26,770 bases of DNA from Planctomycetaceae bacterium. Lineage in GTDB: Bacteria; Planctomycetota; Planctomycetia; Pirellulales; Thermoguttaceae. The DNA lies in contig JAIRPZ010000167.1 of the NCBI GenBank assembly GCA_031256755.1, forward strand, positions 1-26,770, read 5' to 3'. Shown here one piece after another: positions 1 through 7,100 of this stretch. Under the pieces are notes generated by a model, which worked only from the letters and a program-made list of their open reading frames with translations, searched no databases and was not told the origin of the DNA. Both the position numbers and the translations under genes were made by a program. Numbering within the stretch: the stretch's first letter is position 1; the number at the start of each line of letters is the position of its first letter.

Positions 1-6
1 AAAATT

Positions 7-600
7 ATGTATGGCGACAAACACGTTGTCGAAACACGTGTGATACGGATACAGAAGGAATTTGTTGTATCCTCAATGGACAAAGAGAACCCAGATCGCG
101 CTAAAACAATTATCCATTACCCGGAATATGTGGTTCAATACGACCCTCCGTGGGTTGCATTATTTGGAAACATGACAAAAGGGAAAAATTACAGCGGTCT
201 TCGATTTGACGGAACGCTACACGCCGATACTGTCTACTCTACCTATTCCTCGATCTCACAGCACATTTTTGACGGATGTGATTTTGACGATGCGGTCATT
301 ACCGGTTTCGTGTTTGACGGTTGTTCATTCAAAAATGCAAGGTTTTGCCGTACCCAATTTAAATCTGTCACGATGAACGGATGTGATTTTACCGGTGCGC
401 TGTTCAGTGAGACACTCTTTGAACGGCATCTTGATCCGTGCCAGATAGATAATCCGACAGGACTGACATGGGATCAAATCAAGAAGACACGCAACTATAC
501 AGACGGCAGGTTGTCCAATTCTGACATCGTTCTCCCGCCGGACATCAAAAAAGCCCTCGAAAAAGAACAAAAACAGAAAGACGCACAAAAGGAGAAATGA
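7..600 (+). CDS. Pentapeptide-repeat protein, possibly 5'-partial
   Basis: About 197 residues from the first ATG. No stop codon separates that ATG from the window edge, so the true start may lie upstream. The middle (about residues 65-140) carries pentapeptide-like repeats with a central Phe and frequent Cys, for example CDFDDAVITGFVFDGCSF, the pattern that folds into a right-handed quadrilateral beta-helix. It ends with a module that recurs in the next gene: an LTWDQIKKTRNY segment, then PPDIKKAL and a Lys/Glu/Gln-rich tail. No signal peptide or membrane segment is visible in this part. Its stop abuts the next gene, so the two are probably co-translated. The biochemical role is unknown: pentapeptide proteins range from DNA mimics to structural scaffolds, and nothing here decides between them. 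The family call is solid; function is not assigned. Confidence 0.8.
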   Translation: MYGDKHVVETRVIRIQKEFVVSSMDKENPDRAKTIIHYPEYVVQYDPPWVALFGNMTKGKNYSGLRFDGTLHADTVYSTYSSISQHIFDGCDFDDAVITGFVFDGCSFKNARFCRTQFKSVTMNGCDFTGALFSETLFERHLDPCQIDNPTGLTWDQIKKTRNYTDGRLSNSDIVLPPDIKKALEKEQKQKDAQKEK

Positions 601-602
601 GA

Positions 603-1838
603 ATGACAAACATCAACGAAAACAACAGCACGATAGATAACACGCAGTCCCATTGGGGGAACGGCGTTGTCTTGAAGAACATTCAGTTTGGTCCGCCGCC
701 TGCCGACACGGAAAATTCTGTTTCGAAATCGGAAACAAGTGCCATGCAAAACAATAGCAAGAGCGTCTCTTTGTGGTCATGGTTTGCGGTACTGTTCATG
801 GCATTGGCGTTGTGCGCCGGAACAGGATATTTATTTTCCGAGGCATATGATGAAGTCAGCAGCGGGGACATCATTAATGTCATGCGGTGGGGGGATGATA
901 TTTATGACATTTCCCCCGGTGCAAAAGTAAACGGTAAGATTCTGCCTTTTGTTTCTATTCCTCATACAGGAGACACCGTGTATTACCCGACGATTAAAAA
1001 CGTCAATTTTGACGATTCACTGCTTGGTCATTTTGAGCCGATATGTAATAATGTTAAAGGCGATCATTTTTCCATACCGGACAACCATCGTGTTATGGCT
1101 CAGGGAGTATACTATAACGGATGTTCGTTTAAGAGGACAAAATTTCTGGATACCTGCATCTCGGCAAAGGACTGCGATTTTCAGGATGCTCTGTTCATAA
1201 AAAACTGTTCTCTTAAAATTAAAGGCAAAGATTTGATGCTTACCGCCAATTACAAAAATAAAGATATTTCGATGTGCGAGTTCTGGAACATGGATTTATC
1301 AGTAATCAATTTTTCAAAGACGAAGTTTATCTATACACAATGGTATAACTGTGATCTCAAAGGATGCGATTTTTCGGGAGCCGATTTACGCCATTCCACA
1401 ATGAAAAATTGTGATTTTGAAAATGCCATTTTCACCGATGCGGTTATCACACGTATTCATTTTCCTGTCGTTGAACCTGTATGGACACCGAAACACCCGG
1501 TCAAGCAGATAACATTCGAACAGATTAAGCAGACGAAAAACTACAAGACCCGCAATCTGAATGGATGTGTGTTTTCCGGCATAGATTTTCGGAAAGCCGA
1601 TTTTTCCCGTTTCAATTTAGGGATGGTTGTATTCCAAGAAAATACGGATGTAACGGGGGCTGATTTTACGGACGCGATCATTGCCAGTACTGATTTTTCC
1701 CATGTTACAGGACTTTCATTGAAACAGATCGAATCGACAAAAAGTTATAAAGACGGCGACCGTTCCAGTTATAAACTCCCGCCGGACATCCAAAAAGCCC
1801 TTGAAGAAGAGAAGAAAGCACAAGGAAAAGAACGATGA
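603..1838 (+). CDS. Membrane-anchored pentapeptide-repeat protein
   Basis: About 411 residues. An ATG at 597 overlaps the previous stop, but the GGAG at 591-594 is only 2 bases from it and 8 bases from the ATG at 603, so 603 is preferred. A hydrophobic segment near residues 55-80 (WFAVLFMALALCAGTGYLF) should span the membrane once, with a short Asn-rich N-terminus on one side and the repeat domain on the other. Pentapeptide-like blocks follow, many with Cys before Asp/Ser and Phe (NGCSF, NCDLKGCDFSGADL, KNCDFENAIF). Two spacer modules, ITFEQIKQTKNYK and LSLKQIESTKSYK, match the one in the upstream gene, and both proteins end with PPDI-x-KALE and a charged tail. They look like diverged tandem duplicates. 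The stop overlaps the pyrH start by four bases (ATGA). Function unknown. Confidence 0.85.
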   Translation: MTNINENNSTIDNTQSHWGNGVVLKNIQFGPPPADTENSVSKSETSAMQNNSKSVSLWSWFAVLFMALALCAGTGYLFSEAYDEVSSGDIINVMRWGDDIYDISPGAKVNGKILPFVSIPHTGDTVYYPTIKNVNFDDSLLGHFEPICNNVKGDHFSIPDNHRVMAQGVYYNGCSFKRTKFLDTCISAKDCDFQDALFIKNCSLKIKGKDLMLTANYKNKDISMCEFWNMDLSVINFSKTKFIYTQWYNCDLKGCDFSGADLRHSTMKNCDFENAIFTDAVITRIHFPVVEPVWTPKHPVKQITFEQIKQTKNYKTRNLNGCVFSGIDFRKADFSRFNLGMVVFQENTDVTGADFTDAIIASTDFSHVTGLSLKQIESTKSYKDGDRSSYKLPPDIQKALEEEKKAQGKER

Positions 1839-2566
1839 ACGATCAAAAAAAGCGACGGGTATTACTGAAAGTATCGGGAGAGTGTTTTTGTCCGCCGAAA
1901 GAACGCGGCATTGAGATGTCTTCCGTGATTCACCTTGCCGAACAGGTGGCTAAAGCCGCACAGGAAGGCGTTCAAATCGCCATTGTGATGGGAGGCGGGA
2001 ATATTCTGCGCGGGGCGCAATTCAAAGCCGCGAACACTTCTATTCAGGAAGCAACCGCCCATTATATGGGGATGCTGGCAACGGTTCTTAACGGACTCGC
2101 CTTGCAGGAAGCCATTGAAAGTGTCGGACATCCGACCCGTCTGATGACAGCGTTTTCGATGGATGTTGTTGCCGAGCCGTACCTTCGGCGGCGTGCTGTC
2201 CGTCATTTGGAAAAAGGGCGGATTATTCTGCTGGCAGGGGGAACAGGCAGTCCTTTTGTAACGACCGATACTGCCGCTGCCCAGCGTGCGCTTGAACTCA
2301 ATGCGGACGTTCTTCTGAAAGCGACCAAAGTAAACGGAGTATACAGCGACGATCCCGAAAAAAATCCGCATGCCGTTTTATACCCCGAACTGACTTACGA
2401 AGCCGTCCAGCAGCAGCGGCTGCGGATCATGGATCAGGAGTCGATTGCCAAGTGCGGGGAACACAATATGCCGGTGATGATATTTAATTTCCGTACAGCC
2501 GGAAATCTTGAAAGGGCGTTGCGGGGTGAACGCATCGGCACACTGATTACACGTGAAAACGGTTGA
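1835..2566 (+). CDS. pyrH: UMP kinase
   Basis: 243 residues, the usual length for bacterial UMP kinase of the amino-acid-kinase fold. It phosphorylates UMP to UDP with ATP in the cytoplasm, in pyrimidine nucleotide synthesis. Visible motifs: KVSGE at 12-16, GGGNILRG at 53-60, YMGMLATVLN near 77-86, GGTGSPFVTTDTAA at 135-148 and LLKATKVNGVYSDDP near 160-174. In the segment ATAHYMGM, a His (residue 76) stands where E. coli PyrH has Asp77, a residue linked to UMP binding and allosteric control; the alignment was done by eye. The start overlaps the upstream pentapeptide gene by ATGA, with GGA upstream. In most bacteria pyrH sits next to tsf and frr; here it follows two pentapeptide-repeat genes. 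It could be the only copy or a paralogue. Confidence 0.95.
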   Translation: MNDQKKRRVLLKVSGECFCPPKERGIEMSSVIHLAEQVAKAAQEGVQIAIVMGGGNILRGAQFKAANTSIQEATAHYMGMLATVLNGLALQEAIESVGHPTRLMTAFSMDVVAEPYLRRRAVRHLEKGRIILLAGGTGSPFVTTDTAAAQRALELNADVLLKATKVNGVYSDDPEKNPHAVLYPELTYEAVQQQRLRIMDQESIAKCGEHNMPVMIFNFRTAGNLERALRGERIGTLITRENG

Positions 2567-2655
2567 TGTTGTCTTTTCCGTTTTCTTGCTTCAGGGCGGT
2601 AAGTTTCTCGTCCACCGTTCCTGATGTACGCTGTTTGACCGCAGATAGGCGTTTA

Positions 2656-3915
2656 TTATCGGATGATTAAATTCTCCGGGAACGCTTCATTCCGCATGAT
2701 ATTCCACATTCGGTCAATGTAAGCAAGCGTGTAGAAGTGTTCAAAATAATGATAATAATAACTGCCGCGTGTTGTGATAACATAATCATCTTTTTCTTTG
2801 CGGATGAATCCGAAAAATCTCGCAAGCAATAACTCCCATCCGTAACATGTTTCAAGATGTTCCGAAAAAAACCGGTAAAAATCGCTGCGGTTCACCCGCA
2901 TTGAATACGCAGTCCAAAACAGATAATAAACCATCCGCTGGCGATGTGTAAATTGTAATGTTAACGCTGCGGGAAACTGTCCGCTGTTTAACCGGTCAAT
3001 ATAGGACTGTACATCAAACGTGTTAATGCGGAACCGGTCTTTTAACAGCGACGTTGCCGAACAGCCGAAACCGAGAAAATTTTCGCGTGTCATTGAAGAA
3101 TATTGAGACATTCCTGTTTTAGAAAATGTCCAGATGGAATCGCGGACATATCCTTTTGTATGACAGTAATTGACAAATTGATACAATAAACGTTTTTTCT
3201 CCCGTTCCCGCATTTTCATAAACTTGCGGCCGGTAAAAGTAAAATCAATGAACGGATAAACGGCAATATGATTGGCTCCGTTACTAAACGCCGTTTCAAT
3301 ATCTGCTGTCAGTGTTTCCAGCGATTGATTCGGCAGTGCAAAAATGAAATCCATCGACACGGTTTCAAAGGATATTTTTGCAAGAGCAGAAAACAGAGAA
3401 TGGAAATCGTCCGGCTTGCGTCCTAACATTTCAAGATACGGTTTCTGGAACGATTGAATACCAATGCTGATTTTTGTAACACCGGCTTGTTTAAGAGTGA
3501 AAAGATTCTTTTCTGTAACATCATTCGGATGCAGTTCGATTCCGATGCCATCCGAAATGATAAAAAAACGGCGCAGCCGGTCAATGATTTTACCGATGTC
3601 TCCGGCAAGAAGTGCCGGACTGCCGCCGCCGAAATAAAGCGAGGTACACGACTGTTTTTCGCCGTTTAACATTCTTCCGGTCATATCAATTTCTCTGAGC
3701 AATGCTTCGACATACTGATTGACCGATTCCTGCTCAAATACGGTTTTGCAATACGGACAAAAGTTGCAGAGCGTCCGGCAAAACGGAATATGAACATACA
3801 ATCCTAATTTTTCTGTATTTTGATACAAAAATGCAGTATCTGCCGATTTGGTAAACTCAAACGGCTTCCATGTTCTTGTCAGCCATATTCTGAATGCCGA
3901 AGTAAAAAATCCCAT
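2656..3915 (-). CDS. HemW/HemN-like radical SAM protein
   Basis: 419 residues. The N-terminal motif YVHIPFCRTLCNFCPYC gives the radical-SAM CxxxCxxC set (Cys46, Cys50, Cys53) that binds the 4Fe-4S cluster, plus an extra Cys56. SLYFGGGSPALL matches the GGG-P segment of the coproporphyrinogen III oxidase-like family, and ISIGIQSFQKPYLEMLGR and MDFIFALPNQ are further family motifs. HemN oxidises coproporphyrinogen III without oxygen and HemW is a haem chaperone; many similar proteins have no proven activity, so the exact reaction is open. The aromatic-rich C-terminus (YYYHYFEHFYTLAYIDRMWN) is distinctive. It starts 5 bases after the end of a truncated radical-SAM gene on the same strand, with no Shine-Dalgarno visible, suggesting a former two-gene unit. 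The region is more A/T-rich than its neighbours, which could indicate transfer. Confidence 0.85.
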   Translation of the reverse strand: MGFFTSAFRIWLTRTWKPFEFTKSADTAFLYQNTEKLGLYVHIPFCRTLCNFCPYCKTVFEQESVNQYVEALLREIDMTGRMLNGEKQSCTSLYFGGGSPALLAGDIGKIIDRLRRFFIISDGIGIELHPNDVTEKNLFTLKQAGVTKISIGIQSFQKPYLEMLGRKPDDFHSLFSALAKISFETVSMDFIFALPNQSLETLTADIETAFSNGANHIAVYPFIDFTFTGRKFMKMREREKKRLLYQFVNYCHTKGYVRDSIWTFSKTGMSQYSSMTRENFLGFGCSATSLLKDRFRINTFDVQSYIDRLNSGQFPAALTLQFTHRQRMVYYLFWTAYSMRVNRSDFYRFFSEHLETCYGWELLLARFFGFIRKEKDDYVITTRGSYYYHYFEHFYTLAYIDRMWNIMRNEAFPENLIIR

Positions 3916-3920
3916 GTGTA

Positions 3921-4235
3921 TTATTGTATTATTAAATATATTTTAGATATGTCCGCAGCATTTCGGCAATAACTTTTATGTTGCCGCCGAACACCAAAGC
4001 GTATTCCGCCGCAAAAGAACAGAATCCGTATTCCTTGTTTATAAAGCATTTCCATTTCGGATTTGATTTGTTGATACGGATAAATTATTTCTGTAACATT
4101 ATTAAAGGAACAATGCTTGCAGTGTAAATTGCACTTGTCTGTTACAATAATTGTCCCTAAAATTGCCTTTTTCCGGCGGAAAACGATACTGCTTAATCCG
4201 AAGGCGGCAAGACGGATAAAGGAGGTTAGTTTCAT
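3921..4235 (-). pseudogene. Truncated radical SAM gene
   Basis: Only 104 codons, against several hundred for an intact radical-SAM enzyme. The N-terminus is a convincing radical-SAM start: GTIIVTDKCNLHCKHCSF carries Cys35, Cys39 and Cys42 (CxxxCxxC), followed by a plausible first helix and strand ending at RILFFCGG near residue 76. After GG the reading frame gives an unrelated tail. The adjacent frame continues as EYALVFGGNIKVIAEML and ends at a TAA a few bases before the intact frame's own stop. A GGE triplet is normal for this family, so a frameshift, probably together with a large internal deletion, is the simplest explanation. It is the direct upstream neighbour of the HemW-like gene. The short product might still be made but would lack most of the barrel. 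Confidence 0.7.
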
Positions 4236-4680
4236 CGTATCGGTGTGTTGTGTCTAATAACTCAAACTGCAAATGATTCCATGGATTTTCATCCGTTTAA
4301 TGACGGCTTATGAATTGCTGACGTACGCTGATTGTGATGTTTTATTTTATCCGGTTTGGGGAATAGTACAACAGGGGGCTTTTGTTTTTTTGAAAGGATC
4401 GGCCATTTGCCGCAGAATTGAGACCGCAGCATCCGTCGTTATTTAACGGTACGGAAGTCAGGCAGAGTAATGCAGAGCGGGAATGTTCTGCCGTGCCGGC
4501 GGAAATTGTCCAGCAAAACCGCAGGACAGAACACGGAGGTTCCCCCACGATTGCATATTTTTTGATAAATTTACCGATTATTAGAAGTTGCCGTATGATG
4601 GAAACACAGGCGATCGGCTCTGTTTCCGCGGCGGCATGGAATACTCCATAGAACAGTGATTTGCAATTAAAACAGTATTT
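4236..4680. other. Intergenic region, no gene recognised
   Basis: About 445 bases between the divergent truncated radical-SAM gene and the CDP-glucose dehydratase gene. Open frames on both strands (for example 4342-4716 minus and 4418-4651 plus) overlap each other and show no family resemblance. A short palindrome, ATGGA-atac-TCCAT, lies at 4636-4649. No convincing promoter was identified. The region may hold the decayed 5' part of the neighbouring locus, for instance a lost cytidylyltransferase gene, but nothing in it proves that. Confidence 0.4.
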
Positions 4681-5760
4681 ATGTACAAAAATTGTGCAGT
4701 ATTGATTACCGGGCATACCGGTTTTAAGGGATCGTGGCTTGCACCGCTGCTGGCAAAATTAGGGAGTAAACTGTGCGGTTATTCGCTGGACATACCGTCA
4801 TCGCCAAGCCATTTTTTGCTGCAAAAAATACCGATTCAGGATGTCCGCGGCGATGTGACGGATTTTGATCAACTGCGGAAGACCATGCAGCAATTTAAGC
4901 CGGAAATCGTTTTCCACCTTGCGGCACAGTCGCTTGTCCGTCTCTCTTTTCAGAAACCGGCAGAAACATTTGCGGCAAATGTGACAGGGACGGTCAATGT
5001 ACTGGAAGCGTGCCGGCAAACGCCTTCTGTGCGGGCAGTGCTTATCATCACTTCTGATAAATGTTACAAAAATAATACCGAACAACAATCATTCACGCCG
5101 CACATGGAAACCGATCCGCTTGGCGGCGGCGATCCGTACAGTGCGTCAAAAGCGTGTGCAGAAATTGTTACAGAAAGTTACAGACATGCTTTCGGCAGCG
5201 GACATTTTCTCATGGCTTCATGCCGGTCAGGCAACGTCATCGGCGGCGGCGATTGGGCAAAAGACCGGTTAGTGCCGGATTTGATCCGCTCTGCTGCCGG
5301 CGGACCTCCGGCAATTCTCCGCATGCCGGACGCAGTACGCCCCTGGCAGCACGTCTTGAATCCGATCAGCGGCTATCTCCGGCTCGGAGCGAAACTGCTG
5401 GAAGGAAAAAAAGAATTTGCCGAAGCGTGGAACTTCGGTCCCGATGCACAAGAGAGCAGGAATGAAAACCTGCCGGTAAAACAAATCGCTCAATTGCTCA
5501 AACGCCATTGGAATAAAGTCCATTGGAAGACCGAACCGGAAAACGGCAAAGAAACCGCCGTTTTGATGCTTGATTCCGGTAAAGCCCGGCAGCGGCTCGG
5601 ATGGAAACCGGTTTGGTCTTTTTCGGAAGCCCTCGAAAAAACAGCAGAATGGTACCGCCGGTTTTACGAAAACGGCACCATTCAAACAGACGAACAAATC
5701 GAACAATTCGGGGATTATTTTTTGACTTCCGACCGCATCATTCCGGCCGCACCAATGTAG
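4681..5760 (+). CDS. rfbG: CDP-glucose 4,6-dehydratase
   Basis: 359 residues, the normal size for this extended short-chain dehydrogenase. It converts CDP-glucose to CDP-4-keto-6-deoxyglucose with bound NAD+, the entry step to CDP-linked 3,6-dideoxyhexoses and related sugars of cell-surface polysaccharides. Visible: the nucleotide-binding GHTGFKGSWL at 11-20, typical of this subfamily; FHLAAQSLVR near 78-87; the catalytic TSDKCY at 124-129; DPLGGGDPYSASK at 145-157 with the Tyr153-Lys157 pair; and RSGNVIGGGDW. The usual partners, glucose-1-phosphate cytidylyltransferase and downstream transferases, are absent from the window. No good ribosome-binding site precedes the ATG. The last 46 bases overlap the 3' end of the convergent ROK kinase gene. 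The symbol is inferred from the family and could differ by lineage. Confidence 0.9.
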   Translation: MYKNCAVLITGHTGFKGSWLAPLLAKLGSKLCGYSLDIPSSPSHFLLQKIPIQDVRGDVTDFDQLRKTMQQFKPEIVFHLAAQSLVRLSFQKPAETFAANVTGTVNVLEACRQTPSVRAVLIITSDKCYKNNTEQQSFTPHMETDPLGGGDPYSASKACAEIVTESYRHAFGSGHFLMASCRSGNVIGGGDWAKDRLVPDLIRSAAGGPPAILRMPDAVRPWQHVLNPISGYLRLGAKLLEGKKEFAEAWNFGPDAQESRNENLPVKQIAQLLKRHWNKVHWKTEPENGKETAVLMLDSGKARQRLGWKPVWSFSEALEKTAEWYRRFYENGTIQTDEQIEQFGDYFLTSDRIIPAAPM

Positions 5761-6779
5761 CCGGCATCGGAACCAAGAACGGCAAAATCAATCTGAACAT
5801 TCTCCGCAATCGCCGGAAAAGTCCGGTTTTTCACCTCGCGGAAAACTTGTGTCAGAAACCGCTGCCCAAGCGGCGATTTTTTCCCGCCGAACGTCATCGC
5901 CCCGCCAAGCAGAATACATGCCGGATCAATCGTGTGCAGCAGCGAAACAATACCGATGGCAAGATATTTTGCAGTATCCATCACGATTTCCATCGCCAAT
6001 TCGTCACCGCCCTCCGCTTCAAAATAAACAATTTTCGGAATATCAGAAAGCCGGGTTTCCGGCGTAATTTTCGGCTGGATAGACGAAGGACGGCGCATAA
6101 CGGCATGCATCGTCCGTTTGGCAACTCCTGTCGCACTGCAATACGCTTCCAAATGCCCCCGCTGTCCGCAGCCGCAAAGCAAGGCATCGTCCGCCGAATC
6201 AATAATCATATGCCCGCACTCGCCGCCGTAGCCGATGGCTCCGTCCACCGTTTTGCCGCCGATAATAATGCCGGTGCCGATGCCTGTGCCAAGCGTCAGC
6301 AAGGCTAAACTTGTCTGCCCGCTTGCAGAACCAACCCAGTATTCTCCGTAAGCAGCGGCGTTGGCATCGTTGCAGAACGTCACGGGCAGGGCGGTCAATT
6401 TGGACAATTCATCGCTCATCGGGAAGTCCGCCCAAGTCGGTAAATTCGGCGGACGGCGGAGTTTACCGGTGGTCTTGTCCATCGTGCAGGGAAGACCGAG
6501 ACCGATGCCGCCGAAATCCTGTTTCGCAATGTTCAGCCGTTTGAGCAGGACGGAGACAGTTTCCGCCATCAAAACGGCAGCGGTACGCGGATCGGATTCG
6601 GTTTTGATGACAGTAACGTTTTTACGGTTCCCCTCGGCATCCGTTTCGCCGATGTCGATGGGATTCCCGAAATCATCGACAAGTCCGAGTTTAATGCTTG
6701 TACCGCCGACATCGACACCGATGTAAAAAGGCGGCCGGGCTTCACTAACAGTATGCAGAGTTCGGCGGTCAGATAACAT
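5715..6779 (-). CDS. ROK-family sugar kinase (glucokinase-like)
   Basis: 354 residues from the ATG at 6779; an in-frame TTG at 6821 would add 14 residues but is less likely. ROK kinases phosphorylate glucose or related hexoses with ATP in the cytoplasm. Motifs: phosphate-binding DVGGTSIK at 23-30; FCNDANAAAYGE with the catalytic Asp138; LGTGIGTGI near 163-171; the ExGH element GECGH with His190; and CGCGQRGHLE near 202-211. In the zinc site the canonical third Cys of CxCGxxGCxE is His209 here, a conservative ligand change. There is no helix-turn-helix domain, so it is an enzyme and not a ROK repressor. It is convergent with the CDP-glucose dehydratase gene and overlaps its 3' end. Substrate specificity (glucose, fructose, N-acetylmannosamine or other) cannot be settled by reading. 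Confidence 0.88.
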   Translation of the reverse strand: MLSDRRTLHTVSEARPPFYIGVDVGGTSIKLGLVDDFGNPIDIGETDAEGNRKNVTVIKTESDPRTAAVLMAETVSVLLKRLNIAKQDFGGIGLGLPCTMDKTTGKLRRPPNLPTWADFPMSDELSKLTALPVTFCNDANAAAYGEYWVGSASGQTSLALLTLGTGIGTGIIIGGKTVDGAIGYGGECGHMIIDSADDALLCGCGQRGHLEAYCSATGVAKRTMHAVMRRPSSIQPKITPETRLSDIPKIVYFEAEGGDELAMEIVMDTAKYLAIGIVSLLHTIDPACILLGGAMTFGGKKSPLGQRFLTQVFREVKNRTFPAIAENVQIDFAVLGSDAGYIGAAGMMRSEVKK

Positions 6780-6842
6780 TGTTTCACAATACAGGGAAAA
6801 GTTAAGTCGGCACAATATCAAATTTCGTCCGCAATGCCCCTT

Positions 6843-6848
6843 ATTGTA
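6843..6848 (-). promoter_or_regulatory. Possible -10 box for the ROK kinase gene
   Basis: On the minus strand the hexamer TACAAT lies 63 bases upstream of the ATG at 6779. A recognisable -35 is poor (GACAAC at 17-base spacing). The same TACAAT form occurs in two stronger promoters of this window. Confidence 0.35.
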
Positions 6849-6966
6849 CCATTTTTATCTCCCATGTTGTCATGCCGCTTTCCGTAATTTCATTTTTTTG
6901 TGTCTGCAACGCCCCGTTTCCTTTTTCGGGATACAAAAAACTTGCCGAAAACGCGGGAGGGGGGAA

Positions 6967-6995
6967 TTGATCATTGCCGGCGGATCACAGATAAT
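6967..6995 (+). promoter_or_regulatory. Putative promoter of the secretion ATPase gene
   Basis: TTGATC at 6967-6972 and GATAAT at 6990-6995, separated by 17 bases, fit a sigma-70-type promoter (4/6 and 5/6 matches). Transcription would begin near 7002, about 100 bases before the ATG at 7101 and just upstream of an 8-bp inverted repeat. Confidence 0.45.
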
Positions 6996-7010
6996 CAGCA
7001 ATCCTGAAAA

Positions 7011-7042
7011 GAAGAGTTCAACCATACACGGCATAACTCTTC
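7011..7042. promoter_or_regulatory. Inverted repeat upstream of the secretion ATPase gene
   Basis: GAAGAGTT at 7011-7018 and AACTCTTC at 7035-7042 are perfect inverted copies separated by 16 bases. Centre-to-centre spacing is about two helical turns, so it could be an operator; as RNA it would form a hairpin in the leader. It lies directly downstream of the proposed start of transcription. Confidence 0.4.
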
Positions 7043-7100
7043 AGCATAATGACCGGTTTTCAATCGTCAGTTATTCATTCACAAAGAATTGCGGCAGCAA

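Noticed and set aside
4342..4716. Minus-strand frame of 124 codons between the radical SAM remnant and the dehydratase
   Set aside because: It overlaps the dehydratase start and an opposite frame, has a mixed, unstructured composition and no recognisable motif.
5601..6308. Plus-strand frame of 235 codons over the ROK kinase gene
   Set aside because: Antisense to a well-supported kinase; Arg/Asn-rich composition typical of a shadow frame.
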